Positions 1 through 5,009 of a stretch of 5,009 bases of DNA are shown here, piece after piece. A model generated the notes under the pieces. It did no database searches. It was not told the DNA's origin and was given only the letters and a program-made list of their open reading frames with translations. The DNA is from Deltaproteobacteria bacterium. Its GTDB lineage: Bacteria > Myxococcota_A > UBA796 > UBA2385. The stretch covers positions 1 through 5,009 of the forward strand of contig JAERSX010000811.1 in the NCBI GenBank assembly GCA_016845285.1, given 5' to 3'. The first letter of the stretch is position 1; each line of letters begins with the position of its first letter. The translations under genes and the position numbers were made by a program.

Positions 1-44
1 GTGCGCTGCACGGTCCTGGCCGACATCTCCACCATGTGACCCAT
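1..44 (-). CDS. Possible 5' end of a further minus-strand gene, cut by the window edge
   Basis: An ATG on the minus strand at 44-42 is preceded by GGAG (55-52) at a 7-base spacing, a good ribosome binding site. It opens a frame that runs without a stop to the edge, reading MGHMVEMSARTVQR, with almost only G or C in third positions. It would start 60 bases after the stop of the small membrane-protein gene and could be the next member of the same operon. Only 14 codons are visible, so no family can be named. The competing reading is a plus-strand gene ending at TGA 37-39 (last residues VRCTVLADISTM), which shares the same wobble positions. The ribosome binding site and the lack of a convincing terminator before 105 favour the minus-strand reading. 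Confidence 0.35.
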   Translation of the reverse strand, partial: MGHMVEMSARTVQR

Positions 45-104
45 GCCCACTCTCCGGTGCAGCGCCGTGCAGGACGCGTCAGGCGTGCTGAGCCATCGCC
101 GCGC

Positions 105-494
105 TCAGTATGTATTCACTTTCCCGCCCGACGTGACCTCGGAAGTCGTCTCAAAGTAGATGGTCTTGTAGTAGTCGGTCAGCGGGTAGTAGACGTGGGC
201 CGCCCAGGCGCAGGTCACGATCTTTCGACGCCCCGAGGTGTTGAAGCTGCAGGCCGCAGCCTTGTCGATGTAGGCGGGGATCTCCCGGTACTCCCACTCA
301 TCGTCCAGCTTCTGCTTGGCCTTGTGTTCGAGGGTGGTCTCCGCCCACTTCAGAGCTGCGGAACGAACGGTCTCCTTCACCAGCTGATGATCCCAGTAGT
401 AGGGCCCAAACAAGATGCCGCCCGCGATGGCCGACACGATGGTCAGGGTGATGAGAGAGCCGACGATATTGATGCGGCCGCGACGACGCGCCAT
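105..494 (-). CDS. Small single-pass membrane protein of unknown function, DUF4845-like in size and position
   Basis: The 129-residue product has a basic N-terminal tail (MARRRGR), one hydrophobic segment at about residues 8-30, and a soluble region of about 100 residues. By the positive-inside rule the soluble part should face the periplasm. Right after the membrane segment is a charged, probably helical stretch (about 35-70). The C-terminal part looks like alternating beta strands and holds the only two cysteines, Cys82 and Cys95, which could form a disulfide. ATG 494 is chosen because GGAGG (503-499) lies four bases upstream; an in-frame GTG at 509 would put that site inside the coding region. 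It starts 57 bases after the signal-peptidase-like gene ends. In many gammaproteobacteria a DUF4845 protein of this size and topology follows lepA-lepB. The resemblance is in architecture and position, not a demonstrated sequence match. Confidence 0.8.
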   Translation of the reverse strand: MARRRGRINIVGSLITLTIVSAIAGGILFGPYYWDHQLVKETVRSAALKWAETTLEHKAKQKLDDEWEYREIPAYIDKAAACSFNTSGRRKIVTCAWAAHVYYPLTDYYKTIYFETTSEVTSGGKVNTY

Positions 495-498
495 GAGG

Positions 499-503
499 CC
501 TCC
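499..503 (-). promoter_or_regulatory. Ribosome binding site deciding the start of the small membrane protein
   Basis: GGAGG on the minus strand ends four bases before ATG 494. It lies downstream of the in-frame GTG at 509, which makes that longer start unlikely. Confidence 0.6.
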
Positions 504-551
504 GACCACTCGGTGTCGTGGGTCACGGGATAAGGCAGAGCACGCTTGAGG

Positions 552-1184
552 CTACCACCGCGAGGCGGCGAGCAAGGTGCGACCCCAGCGTAGACGCCCT
601 GTGCATGGGTCAACCGACCACAGCACGGCCACCGCCGATCCAGCCAGATCGCCATCGGAAAACGGCCCCCAGACACGACTGTCGCTGGCCTCTCGTCGAT
701 AGTCGCCGAGGAGATACCAGTGCCCATCGGGCACCACCTCGGGTTCGGCCTCCCCCCAAGCCTCGACCCAGACGGTGGTATCCCCGTGGACTTCCGGCCG
801 GAGCCGCGCCTCACGCGCCCCGCAGGCCCGCGTTGGCACGGTCGACTCACGTCCCTCCTCGCCTGTCCGACGCACGCCATCCACCTGCAACCGGCCGTCA
901 TCGAGGGACACCTCCTCCCCAGGTCCTGCCACCACACGCCTGGCGTGGACCACATCCTCCGAAGCGAAGATCACCACGTCACCGACAGCCACCTCCGCAG
1001 GCTTCCACACCAGCAGCACATCCCCTCTGAGCACCGCAGGCTGCATGCCGGCGTCGGTCACTCGGACTGCTTCGACGAGAAACATCCGTGCGCTCAGCGC
1101 CACCATTCCCGCGAGCAGCACCACCACAGCACCTGCCCACGACGGCCAGTGCCCCGAGGTTCGGCCCGAGGCGGCCTCGCTCAC
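552..1184 (-). CDS. Signal peptidase I family protein (LepB-like, S26), predicted catalytically inactive
   Basis: Type I signal peptidases cleave signal peptides from exported proteins at the outer face of the inner membrane using a Ser-Lys dyad. This 210-residue protein has one hydrophobic anchor at about 16-36, then the substrate-binding/nucleophile box (V42-L52), box C (G54-K61), the box normally carrying the general-base lysine (H80-E91, ending in PGE), and the C-terminal signature GDYRREASDSRVWG (160-173). The fold is therefore clear. Against E. coli LepB, Ser90 is Gly46 (GGC), Lys145 is Arg82 (AGG), Ser278 is Ala166 and oxyanion Ser88 is Asp44. The only lysine in the protein is Lys61. 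The equivalents of Asp280 and Arg282 are kept. The GTG start overlaps the lepA stop as GTGA, without a well-placed ribosome binding site, so translation is probably coupled to lepA. Family membership is sure; inactivity is a strong inference. An active LepB is expected elsewhere in the genome. Confidence 0.9.
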   Translation of the reverse strand: MSEAASGRTSGHWPSWAGAVVVLLAGMVALSARMFLVEAVRVTDAGMQPAVLRGDVLLVWKPAEVAVGDVVIFASEDVVHARRVVAGPGEEVSLDDGRLQVDGVRRTGEEGRESTVPTRACGAREARLRPEVHGDTTVWVEAWGEAEPEVVPDGHWYLLGDYRREASDSRVWGPFSDGDLAGSAVAVLWSVDPCTGRLRWGRTLLAASRW

Positions 1185-2980
1185 GACCCGTCGCCGACCT
1201 TCAGTACCGCCAGGAAGGCTTCCTGTGGGATCTCCACGGAGCCCACCGACTTCATCCGCCGCTTGCCCTTCTTCTGCTTCTCGAGGAGCTTGCGCTTGCG
1301 GCTGATGTCACCGCCGTAGCACTTGGCCGTGACGTCCTTGCGGAAGGCCTTGACCGTGGTGCGGGCGATGACCTTGGTGCCGATGGCCGCCTGGATGGCC
1401 ACGTCGTACATCTGCCGTGGGATGAACTCCTTCAGCTTGCGCGCCAGGTCGCGCCCCTTGAAGTAGCTGTGATCGCGGTGGACGATGACCGACAAGGCAT
1501 CCACGATCTCGCCATTCACGAGCACGTCGAGCTTTACGAGATCAGCCGGATCCCACCGGATCACCTCGTAGTCCATGGAGGCATAGCCCTTCGAGCAGCT
1601 CTTGAGCCGGTCGAAGAAGTCGTAGACCACCTCTGCATAGGGGATCTCGTAGGTGAGCACCGCACGGCCAGGGCCCGCGTAGTCGAAGGCGGTCTGAGAG
1701 CCGCGACGGTCCTGGCAGAGCTTGAACACAGGGCCGAGGTAGGCCTCCGGCAGGTGGAGGGTCACCTTGGCGATGGGCTCCTGGATGACCGAGAGCTCCT
1801 GGAGCGGCGGCAACTTGCTCGGGGAGTGGATCTCGACCTCCTCGCCTGAGGTCTTGACGACCCGGTAGATGACCGAGGGCGAGGTGTTGATGAGGTCGAG
1901 GGAGTACTCGCGCTCGAGGCGCTCCTGGACGATCTCCATGTGGAGCAGCCCGAGGTAGCCACAGCGGAAGCCGAAGCCGAGGGCATCACTGGTCTCGGCT
2001 TCGAACTGGAACGCGGCATCGTTGAGCTGGAGCTTCTCGAGGGCGTGGCGAAGTGCTTCGTGGTCGGCGCTCTCGACTGGGTAGATCCCCGAGAACACCA
2101 TGGGCTTGACCTCTTGGAAGCCCTCCAGCGGTGAGTCGGCCTGGCGATCGCGATGGGTGATGGTGTCACCCACCTGGGCATCCGCGAGCTGCTTGATGGC
2201 GGCCACCATGAAGCCCACCTCGCCCGCCGACAGCTCGTCCCGGTCCACCGCCGTGGGGGCGAACACGCCCAGTCTCGTTGCCTCGTATTGGGCGCCAGTG
2301 GCCATCAGCCGGACCTTCTCGCCCTTGCGCAACACACCGTTCATCACGCGCACCAGCACCACGACACCCACATAGGTGTCGAACCAGCTGTCCACGATCA
2401 GAGCCTGCAGCGGCGCTTCACGATCTCCCTCGGGGGACGGCACCATGGCCACGATCTGCTCGAGGAGCTCGTCGACTCCCACTCCGGACTTGGCGGAACA
2501 GAGGACGGCATCATCGATGTCGAGACCGACGACGTCTTCGATCTGCTCGAGCACACGCTCGGGCTCCGCGCTCGGCAGGTCGATCTTGTTGACCACCGTG
2601 ACGATCTCGAGGTCCTCTTCCAGCGCCAGATACACGTTCGAGAGCGTCTGGGCCTCCACGCCCTGGGCAGCATCCACGACGAGCAGCGCGCCCTCACAGG
2701 CCGAGAGCGACCGACTCACCTCGTACGAGAAGTCGACATGCCCCGGGGTGTCGATGAGGTTGAGGATGTAGGTCTGCCCGTCCTTGGCGAGGTAGGGCAT
2801 GGCCACCGTCTGGGCCTTGATGGTGATGCCCCGCTCACGCTCGAGCTCCATGCGGTCGAGGTATTGGGCCTTGCGATCACGCTCGCCCAGCAGGCCCGTT
2901 TCTTCCATCAGCCGATCGGCGAGCGTGGACTTTCCGTGGTCGATGTGGGCGATGCTGGCGAAATTGCGGATCTGCCCCAT
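1181..2980 (-). CDS. lepA: Elongation factor 4 / translation GTPase LepA
   Basis: LepA (EF4) is a ribosome-binding translational GTPase, linked to back-translocation and to initiation or 30S assembly, and is found in the cytosol and at the membrane. From ATG 2980 it is 599 residues, the same length as E. coli LepA. All GTPase motifs are intact: AHIDHGKST (11-19), the ERERGIT switch (47-53), DTPGH (77-81, with the catalytic His81), NKID (131-134), and SAKSG as G5. The beta-barrel and EF-G-like domains follow, then the LepA-specific C-terminal domain with the KCYGGDISRKRKLLEKQKKGK signature and a KSVGSVEIP segment. ATG 2980 matches the conserved family N terminus (IRNFASIAHIDHG) but has no ribosome binding site. 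An in-frame TTG at 3016 has GGAG five bases upstream and would add 12 residues. The gene lies 52 bases after the sugar-nucleotide dehydrogenase and overlaps the next gene by four bases. Confidence 0.97.
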   Translation of the reverse strand: MGQIRNFASIAHIDHGKSTLADRLMEETGLLGERDRKAQYLDRMELERERGITIKAQTVAMPYLAKDGQTYILNLIDTPGHVDFSYEVSRSLSACEGALLVVDAAQGVEAQTLSNVYLALEEDLEIVTVVNKIDLPSAEPERVLEQIEDVVGLDIDDAVLCSAKSGVGVDELLEQIVAMVPSPEGDREAPLQALIVDSWFDTYVGVVVLVRVMNGVLRKGEKVRLMATGAQYEATRLGVFAPTAVDRDELSAGEVGFMVAAIKQLADAQVGDTITHRDRQADSPLEGFQEVKPMVFSGIYPVESADHEALRHALEKLQLNDAAFQFEAETSDALGFGFRCGYLGLLHMEIVQERLEREYSLDLINTSPSVIYRVVKTSGEEVEIHSPSKLPPLQELSVIQEPIAKVTLHLPEAYLGPVFKLCQDRRGSQTAFDYAGPGRAVLTYEIPYAEVVYDFFDRLKSCSKGYASMDYEVIRWDPADLVKLDVLVNGEIVDALSVIVHRDHSYFKGRDLARKLKEFIPRQMYDVAIQAAIGTKVIARTTVKAFRKDVTAKCYGGDISRKRKLLEKQKKGKRRMKSVGSVEIPQEAFLAVLKVGDGS

Positions 2981-3021
2981 AGGAGCCGAGCACACGGGTT
3001 TCGAGGGGGCGGACAAAGGCG

Positions 3022-3025
3022 CTCC
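3022..3025 (-). promoter_or_regulatory. Candidate ribosome binding site for an upstream TTG start of lepA
   Basis: GGAG on the minus strand sits five bases before TTG 3016, which is in frame with lepA. The conserved ATG at 2980 has only CTCGGCTCCT upstream, with no Shine-Dalgarno match. LepA may therefore start at the TTG (611 residues, beginning MSAPSKPV), or the ATG may be served by coupling or leaderless-like initiation. Confidence 0.4.
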
Positions 3026-3032
3026 GGGGCCC

Positions 3033-4334
3033 TCAGGGCCGGCCGATGGCGTAGTAGGTGAAGCCCCCGCTGCGCAGGTTCTCCGCATCGTAGATGTTGC
3101 GACCGTCGAAGATGACGGGCTGGCGCAAGCGTTCGCGCAGGTCGTCGAGGTCGAGGTTGCGGAACTCGTTCCACTCTGTCACGAGCAACAAGGCGTCGGC
3201 ACCATCGGCAGCATCGAGAGGATTGCTGGCGAACGAGATCCGGTCACCGAGCACCCGGCGGGCTGACTCGCCGGCTTCCGGATCGTAGGCCACCACGGTG
3301 GCACCAGCGGCCAGCAGTCGTTCGATGATGACCAACGAAGGCGCCTCTCGCATGTCGTCGGTCTCGGGCTTGAAGGCGAGGCCCCAGATGCCCATTCGCA
3401 GGCCACTGAGGTCTTCGCCGAAGTGGGCGATGACCCGGTTGGCGAGAACGTGCTTCTGCTCCTCGTTGACCGCCACCACCGCCGACGCGATGGACAGGTG
3501 CAGATCGACGCCACGAGCGGTCTCGATGAGCGCGTTGACGTCCTTGGGGAAGCAGCTGCCTCCGTACCCGGCTCCCGCGAAGAGGAAGCGCGGCCCGATG
3601 CGTGAATCAGAGCCGGTGCCCTTTCGGACCATCTCGATGTCGGCCCCCACCCTCTCGCAGAGTCGCGACAGCTCGTTCATGAAGCTGATCTTCGTCGCCA
3701 GCATGGCGTTCGCGGCGTACTTCGTGAGCTCCGCGCTGCGGTTGTCCATGAAGTAGATGGGCTTGCCCGAGCGAACGAGGCCCTTGTAGAGACGGGAGAC
3801 AACATCGCGGGCCCGCTGCGTGCTGCAGCCCACCACGATGCGATCCGGCTTCTTGAAGTCCTGAACCGCGGCTCCCTCCTTGAGGAATTCCGGGTTGGAG
3901 ACCACGTCGAACTCGAAGCGCGCATGGCGGCCCACAGCCTCGCGAACAGCATCCGCGGTGCCTACGGGAACCGTGCTCTTCACCACAGCGATGATGGGTC
4001 GGCTCATGTGGCGGCCGATCTGCTCGGCCACCGAGAGCACACCCGAGATGTCTGCACGCCCGTCATCGAGGCCGGGCGTCCCGACCGCGATGTAGGCGAC
4101 ATCCGCAGCGGCGATGGCCGTGGGTGCGTCCGTGGTGAAGATGAGACGACCTTCCCGAACGTTCCGTCGGATGAGGGCGTCCAGGCCAGGCTCGTAGATG
4201 GGCACCCGACCTTGGTTCAGGCCCTCGATCTTCACGGCGTCGCGATCAACGCAGGTGACTCGAAAACCCAGATCGGCCATACAGGTGCCCACAACGAGTC
4301 CGACGTAGCCGGTGCCAACGACACAGATTTCCAT
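3033..4334 (-). CDS. ugd: UDP-glucose 6-dehydrogenase (UDP-glucose/GDP-mannose dehydrogenase family)
   Basis: This cytosolic enzyme oxidises UDP-glucose to UDP-glucuronate with two NAD+, supplying acidic sugars for capsule, exopolysaccharide or lipopolysaccharide. The 433-residue product has the full family layout. An N-terminal Rossmann fold carries GTGYVG (7-12) and Asp30 for the NAD ribose. GTPGLDDGRAD lies at 85-95, KSTVPVGT at 119-126, and NPEFLKEG at 147-154 with the substrate/catalytic Glu and Lys. The central helical domain contains KYAANA (205-210). The catalytic cysteine is Cys261 in GGSCFPKD. The C-terminal domain contains the FKPETDDMREAPS segment. ATG 4334 is preferred: GAGG (4344-4341) lies six bases upstream, whereas the alternative TTG 4346 overlaps it. 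UDP-glucose specificity is likeliest; GDP-mannose or UDP-ManNAc dehydrogenases share the fold. No other sugar-nucleotide genes are visible, so its polymer is unknown. Confidence 0.92.
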   Translation of the reverse strand: MEICVVGTGYVGLVVGTCMADLGFRVTCVDRDAVKIEGLNQGRVPIYEPGLDALIRRNVREGRLIFTTDAPTAIAAADVAYIAVGTPGLDDGRADISGVLSVAEQIGRHMSRPIIAVVKSTVPVGTADAVREAVGRHARFEFDVVSNPEFLKEGAAVQDFKKPDRIVVGCSTQRARDVVSRLYKGLVRSGKPIYFMDNRSAELTKYAANAMLATKISFMNELSRLCERVGADIEMVRKGTGSDSRIGPRFLFAGAGYGGSCFPKDVNALIETARGVDLHLSIASAVVAVNEEQKHVLANRVIAHFGEDLSGLRMGIWGLAFKPETDDMREAPSLVIIERLLAAGATVVAYDPEAGESARRVLGDRISFASNPLDAADGADALLLVTEWNEFRNLDLDDLRERLRQPVIFDGRNIYDAENLRSGGFTYYAIGRP

Positions 4335-4340
4335 GGCTTG

Positions 4341-4344
4341 CCTC
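4341..4344 (-). promoter_or_regulatory. Ribosome binding site of ugd
   Basis: GAGG on the minus strand sits six bases before ATG 4334 and settles that start against the in-frame TTG at 4346, which overlaps the site. Confidence 0.55.
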
Positions 4345-4368
4345 AATGCTGCTCGCAGCCGCGCGCGG

Positions 4369-4398
4369 GGGTAGGTCGCGGGTCCCTACCCGGGGACC
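4369..4398. repeat. Two overlapping inverted repeats in the divergent region
   Basis: Arms GGGTAGG (4369-4375) and CCTACCC (4385-4391) form a 7-bp stem with a 9-base loop. Arms GGTCCC (4381-4386) and GGGACC (4393-4398) form a 6-bp stem with a 6-base loop. They share bases 4385-4391, so the two hairpins exclude each other. On the minus strand they fall just upstream of ugd, either over its possible -10 element or in its leader. They could be an operator, an alternative-structure leader, or chance in G+C-rich DNA. Confidence 0.4.
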
Positions 4399-4411
4399 TC
4401 TCGTGCGTCAA
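4383..4411 (-). promoter_or_regulatory. Weak promoter candidate for ugd and the genes after it
   Basis: On the minus strand TTGACG (4411-4406) is followed, after 17 bases, by TAGGGA (4388-4383). The -35 matches sigma-70 consensus at five of six positions; the -10 matches at only two. The position, about 50 bases before the ugd start, is right. The overlap with the inverted repeats would suit a regulated promoter. Confidence 0.3.
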
Positions 4412-4431
4412 CGCCGTCACCTTCGGCCACC

Positions 4432-4460
4432 TTGACATGCCTACGCCCCTTCGATAGACG
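4432..4460 (+). promoter_or_regulatory. Sigma-70-type promoter of rpsT
   Basis: A perfect TTGACA (4432-4437) is followed by a 17-base spacer and TAGACG (4455-4460), which matches the -10 consensus at three positions including the first TA. Transcription would start near 4467, giving a leader of about 55 bases. A strong -35 at the ideal spacing suits a highly expressed ribosomal protein gene. Confidence 0.6.
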
Positions 4461-4510
4461 CTGCCGTCTCTTCATCAACGGCCCCCCGGACGCCACGTCG
4501 GCCCGGGCGC

Positions 4511-4515
4511 AGGAG
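4511..4515 (+). promoter_or_regulatory. Ribosome binding site fixing the rpsT GTG start
   Basis: AGGAG lies six bases before GTG 4522. This selects the GTG over the upstream in-frame ATG at 4438 and over the TTG inside the -35 element at 4432. Confidence 0.75.
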
Positions 4516-4521
4516 CCCTCA

Positions 4522-4809
4522 GTGCCCTACCATAACGATGCCAAGAAGCGCGTCCGCCAGAACGAGAAGCGCAAGGCCCGAAACCGCCACTACCGTACCC
4601 GCATGCGGACGCAGATCCGCAAGCTGCGCACCTTGGTTGAGGCCGGCGATCACAGTGCGGCCGTCGAGCAGCTGCCCATCACGGTCAGCCACATCGACCG
4701 AGTCGCGCAAAAAGGCATCATCCACCGCAAGCAGGCTGCCCGTCGCGTGAGCCGCCTCACCAGCGCGGTCAACAGCCTCAAGGGTGAAGGCGAGACCGCC
4801 TCCGCCTGA
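4522..4809 (+). CDS. rpsT: 30S ribosomal protein S20
   Basis: S20 binds 16S rRNA early in assembly of the small subunit. The 95-residue product is of normal length for the family and is very basic, with the family features in order: an N-terminal helix rich in Lys/Arg (AKKRVRQNEKRKARNR, about 7-22), the segment MRTQIRKLRTLVEAGD, and the C-terminal HIDRVAQKGIIHRKQAARRVSRL signature before a short acidic tail. Translation starts at GTG 4522, backed by AGGAG upstream and the typical first residues (MPYHNDAKKR). Starting further upstream would add about 30 residues unlike the family and would include the promoter. It is transcribed alone on the plus strand, divergent from ugd and convergent with the gene at the right edge. 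E. coli rpsT uses a UUG start and is autoregulated by translation; the weak GTG start here could serve a similar purpose, which is inference. Confidence 0.97.
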   Translation: MPYHNDAKKRVRQNEKRKARNRHYRTRMRTQIRKLRTLVEAGDHSAAVEQLPITVSHIDRVAQKGIIHRKQAARRVSRLTSAVNSLKGEGETASA

Positions 4810-4843
4810 TCGGTGGCCGCGCCTCTACTTGGCGCACCCGCAA

Positions 4844-4881
4844 ACGACGACCCCGGATCCGAGAGGATCCGGGGTCGTCGT
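4844..4881. terminator. Strong hairpin between convergent genes, probable shared terminator
   Basis: Arms 4844-4860 and 4865-4881 are perfectly complementary over 17 bp and closed by the tetraloop GAGA, of the stable GNRA type when read on the plus strand. The hairpin starts 35 bases after the rpsT stop and lies 27 bases from the stop of the opposing gene. No U-tract follows on the plus side (GCGTCACGG). On the minus side only UUU follows. Termination may therefore rely on hairpin strength, or the stem may mainly protect 3' ends. Confidence 0.75.
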
Positions 4882-4890
4882 GCGTCACGG

Positions 4891-4906
4891 GCCACCGATT
4901 GGTGGC
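4891..4906. repeat. Small inverted repeat beside the terminator
   Basis: GCCACC (4891-4896) and GGTGGC (4901-4906) form a perfect 6-bp stem with a 4-base loop, directly after the stop of the minus-strand gene. The same left arm can instead pair with 4809-4818 across the terminator hairpin (10 bp, 4890-4899). Confidence 0.45.
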
Positions 4907-4907
4907 A

Positions 4908-5009
4908 TCAGCCAGCGACAAGCTCCAACACCAGGGCCTCGAAGACACGCCGGTCCCCCGCCCTGGAGAAATGAAAGGACCGGTTGGCGCGGGCCAACGC
5001 CCCCAGGAT
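4908..5009 (-). CDS. 3' end of a gene, probably holA (DNA polymerase III delta subunit)
   Basis: The minus-strand frame is open from the window edge to TGA at 4910-4908. It gives 33 C-terminal residues, including ALARANRSFHFSR and VFEALVLELVAG. The delta subunit of the DNA polymerase III clamp loader ends in a helical domain with a pattern of this sort: a helix with an A-D/N-x-x-x-K/F segment, a short linker, then a helix of the 'LExLvLxL' type. holA is also often next to rpsT, convergent with it. Both points fit, but the fragment is too short to be certain. The codons are G/C-ended like those of the neighbouring genes, and the convergent hairpin terminator supports a real gene ending here. 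Confidence 0.6.
   Translation of the reverse strand: MLGALARANRSFHFSRAGDRRVFEALVLELVAG

Noticed and set aside
1..39. Possible 3' end of a plus-strand gene (VRCTVLADISTM, stop TGA at 37-39)
   Set aside because: Cannot be excluded, but the overlapping minus-strand start has a ribosome binding site and fits the operon direction. Thirteen codons are too few to judge.
84..112. Imperfect inverted repeat (GCGCTCAG/CTGAGC arms) at the end of the small membrane-protein gene
   Set aside because: On the minus strand only six base pairs form around a 9-base loop, it overlaps the stop codon, and there is no U-tract; not convincing as a terminator.
36..533. Plus-strand open frame opposite the small membrane protein
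   Set aside because: The minus-strand reading has a clear membrane segment and a ribosome binding site; this one has neither, and its composition looks like antisense.
552..1184. That the missing catalytic residues reflect sequencing error or a decayed pseudogene
   Set aside because: At least four separate active-site positions are changed by substitutions, the frame is intact to a normal C terminus, and structural signature residues are kept. Chance errors or decay would not give this pattern.
1088..1849. Plus-strand open frame of 253 codons across the lepA 3' end and the peptidase-like gene
   Set aside because: It spans two well-supported minus-strand genes and shows no family features; typical antisense shadow.
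2153..3061. Long plus-strand open frame (302 codons) antisense to lepA
   Set aside because: The sequence is fully explained by lepA on the other strand. The antisense protein is rich in His, Arg and Asp with no recognisable domain, as expected from the mirror of a G+C-rich gene.
4971..5009. Plus-strand ATG after GGAGAA that could begin a new gene
   Set aside because: The spacing of two bases is too short for a ribosome site, and the opposite strand carries a better gene end with a fitting terminator.

Overview
The window is G+C-rich bacterial DNA with strong G/C preference at third codon positions, little intergenic space and no sign of mobile DNA. The gene content (lepA followed directly by a signal-peptidase-I-family gene, then a one-pass membrane protein) and the high G+C suggest a Gram-negative proteobacterium or relative, perhaps of the myxobacterial/deltaproteobacterial kind. 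That placement is inference; no single feature proves it.

Layout, right to left on the minus strand. At the right edge is the 3' end of a minus-strand gene (4908 to the edge), probably holA, the DNA polymerase III delta subunit. It converges with rpsT (ribosomal protein S20, plus strand, 4522-4809), and a 17-bp perfect hairpin with a GAGA loop lies between their stops as a likely shared terminator. Between rpsT and the next minus-strand gene is a 187-bp divergent region. It carries a good rpsT promoter, a weaker promoter candidate facing the other way, and two overlapping inverted repeats. A minus-strand gene series follows: a UDP-glucose 6-dehydrogenase (3033-4334), lepA/elongation factor 4 (1181-2980), a signal-peptidase-I-like gene (552-1184) whose start overlaps the lepA stop by four bases, and a small single-pass membrane protein (105-494). 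A further gene may start at 44 and run off the left edge. The short gaps and shared direction suggest one operon, or at least a lepA to membrane-protein operon.

The most striking content is the signal-peptidase-like protein. It keeps the family's membrane anchor and the structural signature near its C terminus, but the positions equivalent to E. coli LepB Ser88, Ser90, Lys145 and Ser278 are Asp, Gly, Arg and Ala. It therefore looks like an intact, translationally coupled pseudoenzyme rather than a working peptidase. Its neighbour at 105-494 has the size, topology and position of the DUF4845 protein found after lepB in many gammaproteobacteria.

No CRISPR array, tRNA, rRNA, insertion sequence or phage gene was seen, and no stretch over 300 bases lacks a gene.
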